A DNA stretch of 64,000 bases. Source: SG8-30 sp963695085 (lineage in GTDB: Bacteria; Pseudomonadota; Gammaproteobacteria; Steroidobacterales; Steroidobacteraceae). Position 1 is the first letter of the stretch, and each line of letters opens with the position of its first letter. Shown here piece after piece: positions 26,793-35,373 of this stretch. The position numbers were made by a program, and so were the translations under genes. The stretch is taken from positions 124,001 through 188,000 of the forward strand of contig CAVOFV010000001.1 of the NCBI GenBank assembly GCA_963695085.1, given 5' to 3'. A model generated the notes under the pieces. That model saw only the letters and a list, made by a program, of their open reading frames with translations, was not told the DNA's origin and did no database searches.

Positions 26793-27731
26793 TCAGCCAG
26801 CCGGCGTGCTGGCGCTCGTGATTGCCGCAGCGCCGGCCGGCACGTGTTGCACGACGAAACCCGCGATGGCCGCGATGGCCTCATCCGCCTCCGCCAGGCC
26901 GTGCATGGCCGGCCACGCGTGCGGCATGTCGTGCCAGACCTGCACGGTCACGTCGCGCGCGCGCGCCGCATAACGCAGCGTGTCGTCCAGCAGCAGTTCC
27001 GAGCTGCCCACCATCGCCAGCGTGGGCGGCAAGCCGTGCAGGTCGCCGAACAGCGGCGACACGTAGGGCTCGAGGCAACGCTCGCGGCCCACGTAGGTGC
27101 CCGCCAGCTGTCCGAAGCTGGCACGCCGGAACAACGGGTCCAGCCCGTCGTTGCGGCGCATCGACTCGCCGCTCAGCGTCGCATCCAGCACCGGCGACAG
27201 CACCACCAGCGCGGCCGGCAGCCGCAATCCCAGGTCGCGGATCCGCATGGCCGTGCCAATGGTCAGGTTGCCGCCGGCCGAATCGCCCGCGATGACCAGG
27301 CGGTCAGGATCCACGCCGCTGCCCAGCAGGTACCGGTAGGCGGCCAGGCAATCGTCCGACGCCGCCGGGTACGGATGCTCTGGTGCAAGGCGGTAGGACA
27401 GGTAGAAGCCGCGCGCCTGCGCGCGCCGGCAGGTCTTTGCCAGCAGCGCTTGATGCGTATGCGGCGACTCCGCGACGAATGCGCCGCCGTGCAGGTACAG
27501 GATCACTCGATCGGTGCCACCGTCGGCCGCGTCGATCCAGACGCCGTCGCAGTCGCCGACGCTGACCGGCGCCGAGGTCCGGTACGCCACCTTGCCGGCC
27601 ATGCGCCGGTCGAAGCGGCTCATGTCGCGCCGGATCCGCTGCGGCGTCGGGTCGCGCAGCAGGCCGCGCCGCACGCCGTGCAGAAAGAAGAACAGTGAAC
27701 GCTTGACCAGTCGTTGACGCAGAGACCGCAT
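26793..27731 (-). CDS. Alpha/beta hydrolase, hormone-sensitive-lipase type
   Basis: A 312-residue esterase/lipase of the HSL family (family IV). It shows the oxyanion-hole motif HGGAF at residues 81-85, the segment YRLAPEHPYPAASDD, the nucleophile Ser151 in GDSAGGNL and the late histidine in DMPHAWPAM. Such enzymes act on short- to medium-chain acyl esters; members near WS/DGAT genes may release acyl chains from storage lipid. The N-terminus is basic and aromatic (RSLRQRLVKRSLFFFLHGVRRG), without a cleavable signal. The ATG has GGAGG in front. It is the upstream neighbour of the WS/DGAT gene on the same strand. Confidence 0.88.
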   Translation of the reverse strand: MRSLRQRLVKRSLFFFLHGVRRGLLRDPTPQRIRRDMSRFDRRMAGKVAYRTSAPVSVGDCDGVWIDAADGGTDRVILYLHGGAFVAESPHTHQALLAKTCRRAQARGFYLSYRLAPEHPYPAASDDCLAAYRYLLGSGVDPDRLVIAGDSAGGNLTIGTAMRIRDLGLRLPAALVVLSPVLDATLSGESMRRNDGLDPLFRRASFGQLAGTYVGRERCLEPYVSPLFGDLHGLPPTLAMVGSSELLLDDTLRYAARARDVTVQVWHDMPHAWPAMHGLAEADEAIAAIAGFVVQHVPAGAAAITSASTPAG

Positions 27732-27839
27732 TGAATCCTCCGAGGCACGGGCGCGCGCGCCGCCCGCTGCCGATACTATCCGGGCCTGCGGGCCTGCGTA
27801 TCCGCACTGGCCGTGACGCGCATGGCAGACCGCACCGGC

Positions 27840-29066
27840 TCAGTCGCCGCGCGTGGCGCGCTCGGCCGCCACCCAGGCGGCCACCAGCAGCACGGCCGCC
27901 AGCACAAACGGCGTGCCGGGCCAGTGCACGCCGGACGCCGGGGCGATGAACGCGGCAAAGGTCCACGTAAAGACAGCGGGCGCGATCATGCCGGCGATGC
28001 CGTTGAGGCTGGCGTTGGCGCCCTGCAGCTTGCCCTGGTCGGTCGCCTCCACACGCCGCGTCATGAGGGCCATGGCCGACGGACTATAGAGCCCCCACAA
28101 TGCGAGCAGCGGGATGGCGGCCAGGAACAGCGCGCCGTTCGGCGCCAGCCCGTACGCGAGGAAGCCAAGCGATCCGCAGACCAGTCCCGTCAGCGCTGCG
28201 CGCCGCTCGCCGAAGCGGCGCACCGCGAAGCGCACCAGTCCGCCCTGCACGATGATCGACGACACGCCGACCGCCGCCAGCGCCAGGCCCACGTCGCGTT
28301 CGTTCCACCCGTACCGGTACATGGCGTACAGGACCATCGTCGACGGCAGCACGTAGTGCGCGAACATGCCCAGGAAGCTCGCGCCCGCCAGGCCCAGCAG
28401 CTGCGGGTGCGAACGCAGCAGCCGCAGCGACCCCGCCGGGTTCGCCTTGGCCCACGCAAAGCGCGAGCGGCGCTCCTTCGTCAGCGACTCCGGCAGCACC
28501 AGGATCCCGTAGCAGGCGTTCGTGAGGCTCAGCACGGCGGCCACCCAGAATGGCAGCCTCGGGTCCTCCGCGCCCAGCACGCCGCCGAGTGCCGGGCCCA
28601 GCACGAAGCCGATGCCGAACGCGGCGCCCAGGATGCCGAATGCCTGCGGGCGCCGCTCCGGCGGCAGCACGTCGGCCACGTAGGCATGCGCCGTGGAGAT
28701 GCTCGCCGAGGTGATGCCCGAGATGACCCGCCCCAGGAACAGCCAGCCGAGCGTCGGCGCGACCGCCATCAGGATGTAGTCGAGCCCCAGGCCGATGTTC
28801 GAGGAGATGATGACCGGGCGGCGCCCGAAGCGGTCCGACAGTGCGCCCGCGATCGGCGAAAAGACGAACTGCATCGCTGCCCAGGCCACGCCGAACAGTC
28901 CGTAAATGCGCGCCGCGCTGACCGTGTCGCCCCCCTGCATGCCGACCACCAGCGCGGGCAATACGGGAATGATCATGCCCAGGGCCAGCATGTCGAGCAG
29001 CACGGTGATGAAGATGAAGGCGAAAGCCGCCTTGCGCGGTCCGGTCGGTGCTGCCGGTCCGTTCAC
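27840..29066 (-). CDS. MFS transporter, TetA/TCR-like
   Basis: A 408-residue 12-helix major facilitator of the DHA1 drug:proton antiporter type. The first helix has the motif FIFITVLLDMLALGMIIPVLPAL, the loop 2-3 signature is GALSDRFGRRPVII (motif A), and helix 5 has GFVLGPALGGVLG (motif C of exporters). This pattern is that of TetA-like proteins annotated as tetracycline-type efflux, though most chromosomal members export unknown compounds. The start is GTG. It lies 108 bases upstream of the HSL-type hydrolase on the same strand. No regulator of the TetR type is adjacent, so drug-dependent control is not suggested by context. Confidence 0.86.
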   Translation of the reverse strand: MNGPAAPTGPRKAAFAFIFITVLLDMLALGMIIPVLPALVVGMQGGDTVSAARIYGLFGVAWAAMQFVFSPIAGALSDRFGRRPVIISSNIGLGLDYILMAVAPTLGWLFLGRVISGITSASISTAHAYVADVLPPERRPQAFGILGAAFGIGFVLGPALGGVLGAEDPRLPFWVAAVLSLTNACYGILVLPESLTKERRSRFAWAKANPAGSLRLLRSHPQLLGLAGASFLGMFAHYVLPSTMVLYAMYRYGWNERDVGLALAAVGVSSIIVQGGLVRFAVRRFGERRAALTGLVCGSLGFLAYGLAPNGALFLAAIPLLALWGLYSPSAMALMTRRVEATDQGKLQGANASLNGIAGMIAPAVFTWTFAAFIAPASGVHWPGTPFVLAAVLLVAAWVAAERATRGD

Positions 29067-29115
29067 GATACGACGATCTCCACAGGCCGCGGGCCAGCCT
29101 CCGGTGCGGGAATCG

Positions 29116-29190
29116 TGGTGGGCGCGACAGGGATCGAACCTGTGACCCCTACCATGTCAAGGTAGTGCTCTACCGCTGAGCTACGCGCCC
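29116..29190 (-). tRNA. tRNA-Val (GAC)
   Basis: A 75-base tRNA with encoded CCA. The acceptor stem is GGGCGCG/CGCGCCC, the D arm has GCTCAGCGGTAGAGC, the anticodon stem-loop is CTACC-TTGACAT-GGTAG giving GAC, and the T arm is ACAGGTTCGATCCCTGT. It stands between the MFS gene and the saccharopine-dehydrogenase-like gene and appears to be transcribed alone. Confidence 0.96.
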
Positions 29191-29204
29191 TCAGGGAGGC
29201 GCGG

Positions 29205-29234
29205 ATGTTACTGGATGCGTTCATCGCGAGGCAA
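29205..29234 (-). promoter_or_regulatory. Likely promoter of tRNA-Val
   Basis: On the minus strand a -35-like TTGCCT (29234-29229) and a -10-like TAACAT (29210-29205) are separated by 18 bases, and the -10 lies about 14 bases before the first base of the tRNA. Each hexamer matches its sigma-70 consensus at four of six positions. The placement fits a short leader, as is normal for tRNA genes. Confidence 0.4.
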
Positions 29235-29558
29235 CCACCGTCACGACGGGCAACCCGGGGGCATGGCTGTTCCCCCAGAGAACAGGAGGAACGGCGGGAT
29301 CGTGCTCATTGACGTGTTTCCGCGCCCCGGATAGGCTGCCAGCGCGTGAAGACGATGATGCTAACGGCAAGAAGCCTGAGCGTCCAACCGGACGAACCCA
29401 GGACTCGCCTGATTCGCTATATCGGCCGATTCAGCGGCCTCTGATCCCAGACTCTACTTGACCGGAACAGCCGTCCTCTCGGGCGCCCGGGCGCGCGCGA
29501 GACATCATCAAGGCAGGCGGCAAGCCATCGCGGGTTGGCGCACAGATGGGAGGAAGCA
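29235..29558. other. Intergenic stretch without a recognised gene
   Basis: No coding frame with a recognisable product, RNA gene or clear repeat was found in these 324 bases. A small inverted repeat (GTTCCCCC-n-AGAACAGGAGGAAC near 29270-29295) is too imperfect to call. The last part must hold the promoter of the gene starting at 29559; its ribosome binding site GGGAGGA is at 29548-29554. Confidence 0.4.
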
Positions 29559-30704
29559 GTGAAGATCGTGGTGCTGGGCGCAGGACTGGTCGGCGGACCG
29601 ATGGCGGTTGATCTGGCCAGGGATCGGCATTTTGAGGTGACAGCGGTCGACGTCAGTGCGGTGGCGCTCGATAGACTCCGGCGGGCACACCCAGGGATCG
29701 GGACGATGCAGCGGGATCTCTCCGATCCTGCTGCGGTGACTTCCCTCGTTCAGGGATTCGATCTCGCGGTGAGCGCGGTGCCCGGCTCGCTGGGCTACCG
29801 GACGCTGGAGGCGGTCCTGCGCGCGGGCCGCAACGTCGTGGACATCGCGTTCTTTCCCGAGGACCCCTTCGGTCTGGACCGGCTGGCCCTGGAACGAGGA
29901 GTCACCGCTATCGTGGACTGCGGGGTCGCCCCGGGGATGAGCAACCTGCTGGTCGGCCACGTTGATAGCCTTCTGGACGAGACGGAGACAGTCCTGATCT
30001 ATGTGGGCGGGCTGCCCGAGAGGCGGACCTGGCCCTGGGAGTACGCAGCGGTCTATTCCCCGGCGGACCTGATCGAGGTCTACACGAGGCCTGCACGCTA
30101 CGTGGAACACGGTGAACTGGTGGTCCGCCCTGCCCTGTCCGATCCCGAGATTCTCGACTTCCCCGGCATCGGCAGCTTGGAGGCCTTCAACACAGATGGA
30201 TTGCGTACGTTGATCACGACGATTGACGCCCCAAACAAGAAGGAGAAGACCCTGCGCTACTTCGGGCACCGCGAAAAGATCGCCGTGCTGCTGGCCAGCG
30301 GTTTCTTTGACAAGCGGGAGATCGAGATCAACGGAGCCCGGATCCGCCCCCTCGACTTCACCTCGCGCTTACTCTTCCCGCGCTGGAAACTCGAGGAAGG
30401 ACAGGCGGACCTGACCGTCATGAGGGTGCTGGTCGAGGGTCGCGAGAAAGGTCGGCGGGTGCGCCACGTTTACGACCTGCTCGACCGCTACGACGAGGCG
30501 ACCGGCGCGCTGTCCATGGCACGCACGACTGGCTACACAGCGACCATGGCGGCACGAATGCTCGCGGCTGCCCTGTACGACGAAAAAGGCGTGATCGTGC
30601 CAGAGCGGATCGGTCGCCGCGGTGACTGCGTCAAGTTCATGCTCGAGGGTCTGCGCGAGCGCGGCGTCGTCTACCAGCGGAGCGTTACAACGCTCGACGG
30701 CTGA
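29559..30704 (+). CDS. Saccharopine dehydrogenase-family oxidoreductase
   Basis: A 381-residue NAD(P)-binding oxidoreductase related to saccharopine dehydrogenase (lysine 1-type, C-terminal fold). It opens with the Rossmann motif KIVVLGAGLVGGPMAVDLA, then DVSAVAL (cofactor acid) and the segments DLAVSAVPGSLGYRTLEAVLRAGRNVVDIAF and DCGVAPGMSNLLVGH, which are family hallmarks. The C-terminal catalytic-type domain follows from about residue 125. The role is not certain: relatives act on saccharopine-like imino acids, or on carboxynorspermidine, or are unknown. The GTG start is chosen because GGGAGGA lies 4 bases upstream. It stands alone, not in an operon. Its codon use looks slightly less GC-biased than neighbours. 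Confidence 0.82.
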   Translation: MKIVVLGAGLVGGPMAVDLARDRHFEVTAVDVSAVALDRLRRAHPGIGTMQRDLSDPAAVTSLVQGFDLAVSAVPGSLGYRTLEAVLRAGRNVVDIAFFPEDPFGLDRLALERGVTAIVDCGVAPGMSNLLVGHVDSLLDETETVLIYVGGLPERRTWPWEYAAVYSPADLIEVYTRPARYVEHGELVVRPALSDPEILDFPGIGSLEAFNTDGLRTLITTIDAPNKKEKTLRYFGHREKIAVLLASGFFDKREIEINGARIRPLDFTSRLLFPRWKLEEGQADLTVMRVLVEGREKGRRVRHVYDLLDRYDEATGALSMARTTGYTATMAARMLAAALYDEKGVIVPERIGRRGDCVKFMLEGLRERGVVYQRSVTTLDG

Positions 30705-30911
30705 ACGCCGGTCAAGGCGAATGGCGGCGCTTGCCCCCGGGCACGTGGGTGGTCCCGTGCCCTGGCGTGCGGCCGTTCAAATCGGCGAATCGCCGCACGA
30801 ACGCGTCGGCTGCACCGGTACCAGAGGCACCGGCCCCACGTCAGCTTGGCGGGACCGCCGCCGGTCTCCAGACCAGGAGCCGACCGGAACAACCCGCTGA
30901 GACTCACGCAC

Positions 30912-32894
30912 CTAGATCGCCTTGCGCAAAGCCGAGATCTCGTCCCTGACGCGTGCCGCCTCCTCGAACTCGAGGTTGCGCGCCAGCCGGAACATCTCCT
31001 GCTCGAGCTTCCTGATTCTCTTGACGGCCTCGGCAGGCGACATCGCAGCCTCCGCCACTGCCATGCCCGGTTGCCGGCCCGCCGCGCCGTAGGGACTGTC
31101 CATCACGTCCCGGATGGCCTTGAGGATGGACCGCGGCGTGATGCCGTGCTCCTCATTGTAGGCCAGCTGCCGCACGCGGCGGCGGGTCATCTCGGCCAGC
31201 GCGCGCTGCATCGAGCCGGTGTGGCTGTCCGCGTACAGGATCGCGCGGCCATTGATATGGCGCGCCGCCCGACCGACCGTCTGGATCAGCGAGCGCTCGG
31301 AGCGCAGGAAGCCCTCCTTGTCGGCATCGAGGATCGCCACCAGCGACACCTCGGGCAGGTCGAGTCCCTCGCGCAACAGGTTGATGCCCACCAGCGCGTC
31401 AAACGCAGCGAGTCGCAGGTCGCGGATGATCTCCATGCGCTCGACGGTGTCGATGTCCGAGTGCAGGTAACGCACGCGCACGCCATGCTCGGCCAGGTAC
31501 CCGGTCAGGTCCTCCGCCATGCGCTTGGTGAGCGTCGTGACCAGCACCCGCTCCTGGCGCTGCGCGCGCAGGCGGATTTCCGACAGCAGGTCATCCACCT
31601 GGGTGCGAACCGGCCGCACCTCGACCTCCGGGTCCACCAGGCCGGTCGGCCTGACCACCTGCTCGACCACCTGGCCGGAGCGCTTCAGCTCGAACTCCGC
31701 GGGCGTCGCCGACACGTAGATCGTCGGCGGCTGCAGCGCCTCGAATTCGTCGAACCGCAGCGGCCGGTTGTCCAGCGCCGACGGCAGCCGGAAGCCGTAT
31801 TCAACCAGCGTTTCCTTGCGTGAGCGGTCGCCGCGGTACATGCCCCCCAGCTGCGGGACCGTGGCATGGCTCTCGTCGACGATCAGCAGCGCGTTGCGCG
31901 GCAGGTAGTCGAACAGGCAGGGCGGCGGCTCGCCGGCGGCGCGCCCGGACAGGTAGCGCGAGTAATTCTCGATACCGGCGCAATAACCAATCTCGTTCAT
32001 CATCTCGACGTCGAACAAGGTGCGCTGTTCGAGCCGCTGCGCCTCGACCAGCTTGCCCTTGGCGCGCAGCGCCTCGAGATGCAGGCGCAGTTCGTCCTTG
32101 ATGTCGTCAAGCACGGCGACCAGCCGCTCGCGCGGTGTGACGTAGTGCGTCGACGGAAAGACCGTCAGCCGCTCAACGCGTCGCAGCACCTCGCCGGTCA
32201 GCGGATCGAACCAGTCGAGCGACTCGATTTCCTCGTCGAAGATCTGCACCCGCACCGCTTCGCGTTCCGAGTCCGCCGGAAAGATGTCGATGACGTCGCC
32301 GCGCACGCGGAAAGTGCCCTGCGACAGGTCCACTTCGTTGCGCGTGTACTGCATGTCGGCGAGGCGCCGCAGCAACTGTCGCTGATCCAGGCGGTCCCCG
32401 CAGACGAGCTGCAGCACCATCTTCAGATAGGCGTCGGGATCGCCGAGGCCATAGATCGCGGAAACCGTCGCGACGATGATGGAGTCGGGCCGTTCGAGCA
32501 GGGCCTTGGTTGCCGACAGCCGCATCTGCTCGATGTGCTTGTTGATCGAGGCGTCTTTTTCGATATACGTGTCCGACGACGGCACGTACGCCTCGGGCTG
32601 GTAGTAGTCGTAGTAGGAGACGAAATACTCGACCGCGTTGTCCGGGAAGAACTCCCGCAGCTCGCCGTACAACTGGGCAGCCAGTGTCTTGTTGTGGACC
32701 AGCACCATCGCCGGGCGCTGCATTCGCGCGATGACATTGGCGACGGTGAATGTCTTGCCCGAACCGGTGACGCCGAGCAGGGTCTGGTGCGCCATGCCCG
32801 ACTCGATGCCGTCAATCAGCCGTGTGATGGCCTCCGGCTGGTCGCCAGCCGGCTCAAAGTCTGCCTGCAGCCTGAAAGGGATGCGGTCGGTCAT
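30912..32894 (-). CDS. uvrB: Excinuclease ABC subunit B
   Basis: A 660-residue DNA damage recognition helicase of nucleotide excision repair; it takes over lesions from UvrA and recruits UvrC. It shows Walker A in GVTGSGKTFTVAN, the beta-hairpin YYDYYQPEAYVPSSDTYIEKD that locks on the lesion, the DESH box in VDESHATVPQ, helicase motifs V and VI (GINLLREGLDLPEVSLVAILDAD, QTVGRAARH) and the C-terminal UVR motif (KRIRKLEQEMFRLARNLEFEEAARVRDEI) that binds UvrC. The length is typical. The start ATG precedes TDRIPFRL with GAGGCGAGG upstream; the longer frame is shadow. No LexA box was recognised with confidence upstream. Confidence 0.97.
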   Translation of the reverse strand: MTDRIPFRLQADFEPAGDQPEAITRLIDGIESGMAHQTLLGVTGSGKTFTVANVIARMQRPAMVLVHNKTLAAQLYGELREFFPDNAVEYFVSYYDYYQPEAYVPSSDTYIEKDASINKHIEQMRLSATKALLERPDSIIVATVSAIYGLGDPDAYLKMVLQLVCGDRLDQRQLLRRLADMQYTRNEVDLSQGTFRVRGDVIDIFPADSEREAVRVQIFDEEIESLDWFDPLTGEVLRRVERLTVFPSTHYVTPRERLVAVLDDIKDELRLHLEALRAKGKLVEAQRLEQRTLFDVEMMNEIGYCAGIENYSRYLSGRAAGEPPPCLFDYLPRNALLIVDESHATVPQLGGMYRGDRSRKETLVEYGFRLPSALDNRPLRFDEFEALQPPTIYVSATPAEFELKRSGQVVEQVVRPTGLVDPEVEVRPVRTQVDDLLSEIRLRAQRQERVLVTTLTKRMAEDLTGYLAEHGVRVRYLHSDIDTVERMEIIRDLRLAAFDALVGINLLREGLDLPEVSLVAILDADKEGFLRSERSLIQTVGRAARHINGRAILYADSHTGSMQRALAEMTRRRVRQLAYNEEHGITPRSILKAIRDVMDSPYGAAGRQPGMAVAEAAMSPAEAVKRIRKLEQEMFRLARNLEFEEAARVRDEISALRKAI

Positions 32895-32991
32895 GCCTCG
32901 CCTCGTTCCTCGCGGCTGCACAGGATAAGCCGGCGGCGCCATTCGCGCGTTGTCCGTCGCCAATGCGCGTGGCGCAAGCCCTTGAACAACC

Positions 32992-33020
32992 TTGACTTGC
33001 TGCGGGCCTTGGCCGAGAAT
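32992..33020 (+). promoter_or_regulatory. Promoter of tRNA-Asn
   Basis: A -35 TTGACT (32992-32997) and a -10-like GAGAAT (33015-33020) are separated by exactly 17 bases, and the tRNA begins 22 bases after the -10. The bases after the -10 (TCCGGCCCC) form a GC-rich discriminator, typical of stable RNA promoters under stringent control. Confidence 0.6.
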
Positions 33021-33042
33021 TCCGGCCCCTCAAAAAGCACAT

Positions 33043-33118
33043 TCCCCGATAGCTCAGTCGGTAGAGCAACGGACTGTTAATCCGTGGGTCGTTGGTTCGA
33101 GTCCAACTCGGGGAGCCA
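33043..33118 (+). tRNA. tRNA-Asn (GTT)
   Basis: A 76-base tRNA with encoded CCA. The acceptor stem is TCCCCGA/TCGGGGA, the D arm has GCTCAGTCGGTAGAGC, the anticodon stem-loop is ACGGA-CTGTTAA-TCCGT giving GTT, and the T arm is TTGGTTCGAGTCCAA. It is a single-gene transcript with its own promoter upstream and a terminator hairpin 6 bases downstream. Confidence 0.97.
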
Positions 33119-33123
33119 GCAAC

Positions 33124-33160
33124 AAGGGCCTTCGCGATCAGGTCGCGAAGGCCCTTTCTT
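33124..33160 (+). terminator. Rho-independent terminator of tRNA-Asn
   Basis: A perfect 14-base stem, AAGGGCCTTCGCGA paired with TCGCGAAGGCCCTT, with a 5-base loop (TCAGG), is followed by a T-rich run (TTTCTT). It directly follows the tRNA 3' end. Confidence 0.9.
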
Positions 33161-33230
33161 CCTGGCCCCGCGCACGGCGGGTGCCCGCCGCTGTACCGCC
33201 GCGACCCCATGCTGGACGGTATCGGTCGCC

Positions 33231-33575
33231 TCACTTGACCGTGCGCGCCACCTCGATGACGGGCACCGCCGCCAGGGCGGCGAGTTCCTCGCGCAGCGCA
33301 CCGGCCAGGATCTCGATCCCCGGGGCGCGGCCGAGCCCCATGTCCTCGGTCGGCATCGCGAGCAGCACCAGGTCCGGCGTGGTCTGCTCCAGGATGTGCT
33401 CGAGGCTCAGCGGCGTGAGCGCCTCGCGGATGTCCACCGCATCGATGATCCCCTGCTCCACCGCGTACAGCTTCTCGCGCGGGTCGGCCGTCACGATTGC
33501 AATGGCGGGGTTCTTCTTGAGTTGCTGGATGACAATTGCGCCAACCCGCCCGGCGCCGATCACTAGTACACGCAT
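33231..33575 (-). CDS. Stand-alone TrkA-N type NAD-binding protein
   Basis: A 114-residue Rossmann-fold protein with the dinucleotide motif VIGAGRVGAIVIQQL at residues 5-19 and the acidic residue of ADPREKLY after the second strand. Its length corresponds to only the RCK/TrkA N-terminal domain; the C-terminal ligand domain and a membrane part are absent. It lies 12 bases after the SLC13-type permease on the same strand and is almost certainly co-transcribed with it. RCK domains gate ion channels and transporters by sensing NAD(H) or nucleotides, so it may be a separate regulatory subunit of that permease. That role is inference. Confidence 0.75.
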   Translation of the reverse strand: MRVLVIGAGRVGAIVIQQLKKNPAIAIVTADPREKLYAVEQGIIDAVDIREALTPLSLEHILEQTTPDLVLLAMPTEDMGLGRAPGIEILAGALREELAALAAVPVIEVARTVK

Positions 33576-33587
33576 CGTCGGATCCCC

Positions 33588-35252
33588 CTAGATCCAGCCC
33601 AGCAGGGCCAGTCCGTAAAAAAGCAGCACCAGCGCCACGGAGCTGACCAGCGTGACGACAATGCCGTAACGCATCATCTCAACCCGGCCGACGATGCCCG
33701 TCGCCGCAATCAGCGCCATGCGGCCCGAGGCCGACGGCAGCGAGTAACCGAAGGTCGTGGCGAGTGTGACAGGCAGCACGAGCAGGACCGGGTCGAAGGC
33801 CGGGTGGTCGCGCGCCAGCACGATGAGGATCGGCACGAACACAGCGGTGATCGTCGTGTTGTTCAGCAGGTTCGTCAGCAGAGCCGAGGCGAACACGAGC
33901 ACCAGCAGGGTCACGATCAGCGGGGCGTCCGACACCAGCGGGTCGAGCATCGTGGCGAACCAGTCGGTGACACCGTTGCGGGTCAGGGCCTCGCCCAGCG
34001 ACAGGCCGGCGCCGATGATCAGGAAGATGCCCCAGCTGACCCCCTTGAGGTCTTCCCAGTTGATGATCTCGCGCACCGCCAGGTACGACACGGCGATCAC
34101 CGCAACCATGGCCGCCGACAGCAGGGTCGCCGGCAGGCCGAGCAATCGCTCGAAGGACGGGCCGCCGACCCACAAGGTCGCGGTGACACCCAGCAACAGC
34201 AGTATTTCCCACTCGGTGCGGCTCATCGGCCCCATGTCCTGCAGCTGGCGGCGAACCGGCTCGATATCCAGGCGCTCGACCGGCACGGGCACCAGTTTGA
34301 CAAGCAGTCGCCAGGTCAGCGGGAAGATGAGGATCAGCGCCGGAAAGCCGTATTTCATCCAGTCGATGAACCGCCATGGGCCGATCTGCGCAAGAAAGCT
34401 GGACGCCACGGCGTTGGGCGCGGCACCCATGATCGTGGCCATGCCGCCAAGGCTCGCGCTGTAGGCCAGCCCGAGCACCAGCAGTACCAGCAGCGCGCGG
34501 GCCTGCTGCGGGTCCTTGACCTGCCTGGAGATCGTCATGGCCACCGGGATCAGCATGGCGGCCGTGGCCGTGTTCTCCACCCACATCGAGAACAGCGCCG
34601 CCAGGATCATGAGCCCCAGCAACACCATCTTGACCGTGCCGCCCGAGGCCACGATGACCGTCAACGCCAGCCGGCGCGTCAGCCCGTGCTTGCGCAGCGC
34701 CTCGGCCATGAACAGGCTGCCCAGGATCAGGAAGACGACCGGCCTCGAGAACGTCTCGAAGGCCTGCGGGGTGTCGGCGACGCCGAGGGCGACCATGGCC
34801 AGCGGGACCATCAGCGCGGCGATCGGCAGCGACACCGGTTCCAGCGCCAGGATGGCCGCCGTAAAGGCAAACGCCGCAAGGGCGCGTAGACCCTGCTCAG
34901 ACAGGCCGGGCGGCAGCGGCAGCATGAGCACGCCAAGGGTGATCAGCAGCACCAGTCCGAAGCGCCCGACCAGGGCCGCAACGCCCCACAACCCGGTCTG
35001 CACCCACGGCTTCAGGATCTCGAGCGGCTGGAACACGCTGAAACTGCCGTCGTCGCGCGGTCGCGGCTGGAATGGCAGTCGGTTGAACAGGCGCTCGCGC
35101 CAGCCTGCGCCGTGCGCCTGCCGTTCCCTCTGCACGGCCACGGCCATGCGGCAGTGGGGACAACCCGCGATATGCAGGTCGGCCGTCCGCTGCTCGTCGG
35201 GAGTCAGGCGTCCCTGCACGTAGTCGATGACAGCGATGTGACTGCCGGTCAT
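33588..35252 (-). CDS. SLC13-type anion permease with N-terminal zinc-finger motif
   Basis: A 554-residue inner-membrane carrier of the divalent anion:sodium symporter (DASS/SLC13) family, which moves dicarboxylates, sulfate or related anions. It has about 11-12 hydrophobic segments from residue 95 on, with the paired family motifs: ENTATAAMLIPVAM (SNT-like) near residue 230 and TNLLNNTTITAVFVPILIVLA near residue 495. The first 50 residues are soluble and contain H-x3-C-x2-C (LHIAGCPHC, residues 27-34), the signature of the zf-HC2 zinc finger of anti-sigma factors. The combination is unusual. It is co-transcribed with a stand-alone NAD-binding domain protein. The substrate is unknown. Confidence 0.83.
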   Translation of the reverse strand: MTGSHIAVIDYVQGRLTPDEQRTADLHIAGCPHCRMAVAVQRERQAHGAGWRERLFNRLPFQPRPRDDGSFSVFQPLEILKPWVQTGLWGVAALVGRFGLVLLITLGVLMLPLPPGLSEQGLRALAAFAFTAAILALEPVSLPIAALMVPLAMVALGVADTPQAFETFSRPVVFLILGSLFMAEALRKHGLTRRLALTVIVASGGTVKMVLLGLMILAALFSMWVENTATAAMLIPVAMTISRQVKDPQQARALLVLLVLGLAYSASLGGMATIMGAAPNAVASSFLAQIGPWRFIDWMKYGFPALILIFPLTWRLLVKLVPVPVERLDIEPVRRQLQDMGPMSRTEWEILLLLGVTATLWVGGPSFERLLGLPATLLSAAMVAVIAVSYLAVREIINWEDLKGVSWGIFLIIGAGLSLGEALTRNGVTDWFATMLDPLVSDAPLIVTLLVLVFASALLTNLLNNTTITAVFVPILIVLARDHPAFDPVLLVLPVTLATTFGYSLPSASGRMALIAATGIVGRVEMMRYGIVVTLVSSVALVLLFYGLALLGWI

Positions 35253-35373
35253 GGCCTTTTCTCAACCTCGATGGGTGTCGAAGCCGAAAAGCGACGGTCG
35301 CCAGTATGACAGGGAGACTGCCTCGCGGCGGTCAGGGGCAACCGCATTCCGGTGCGCCGCCGGACGCCGGTTT

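Noticed and set aside
27890..29165. Plus-strand frame of about 450 codons over the TetA-like transporter
   Set aside because: Arg/His/Gln-rich antisense shadow of the membrane protein, running into the tRNA-Val gene.
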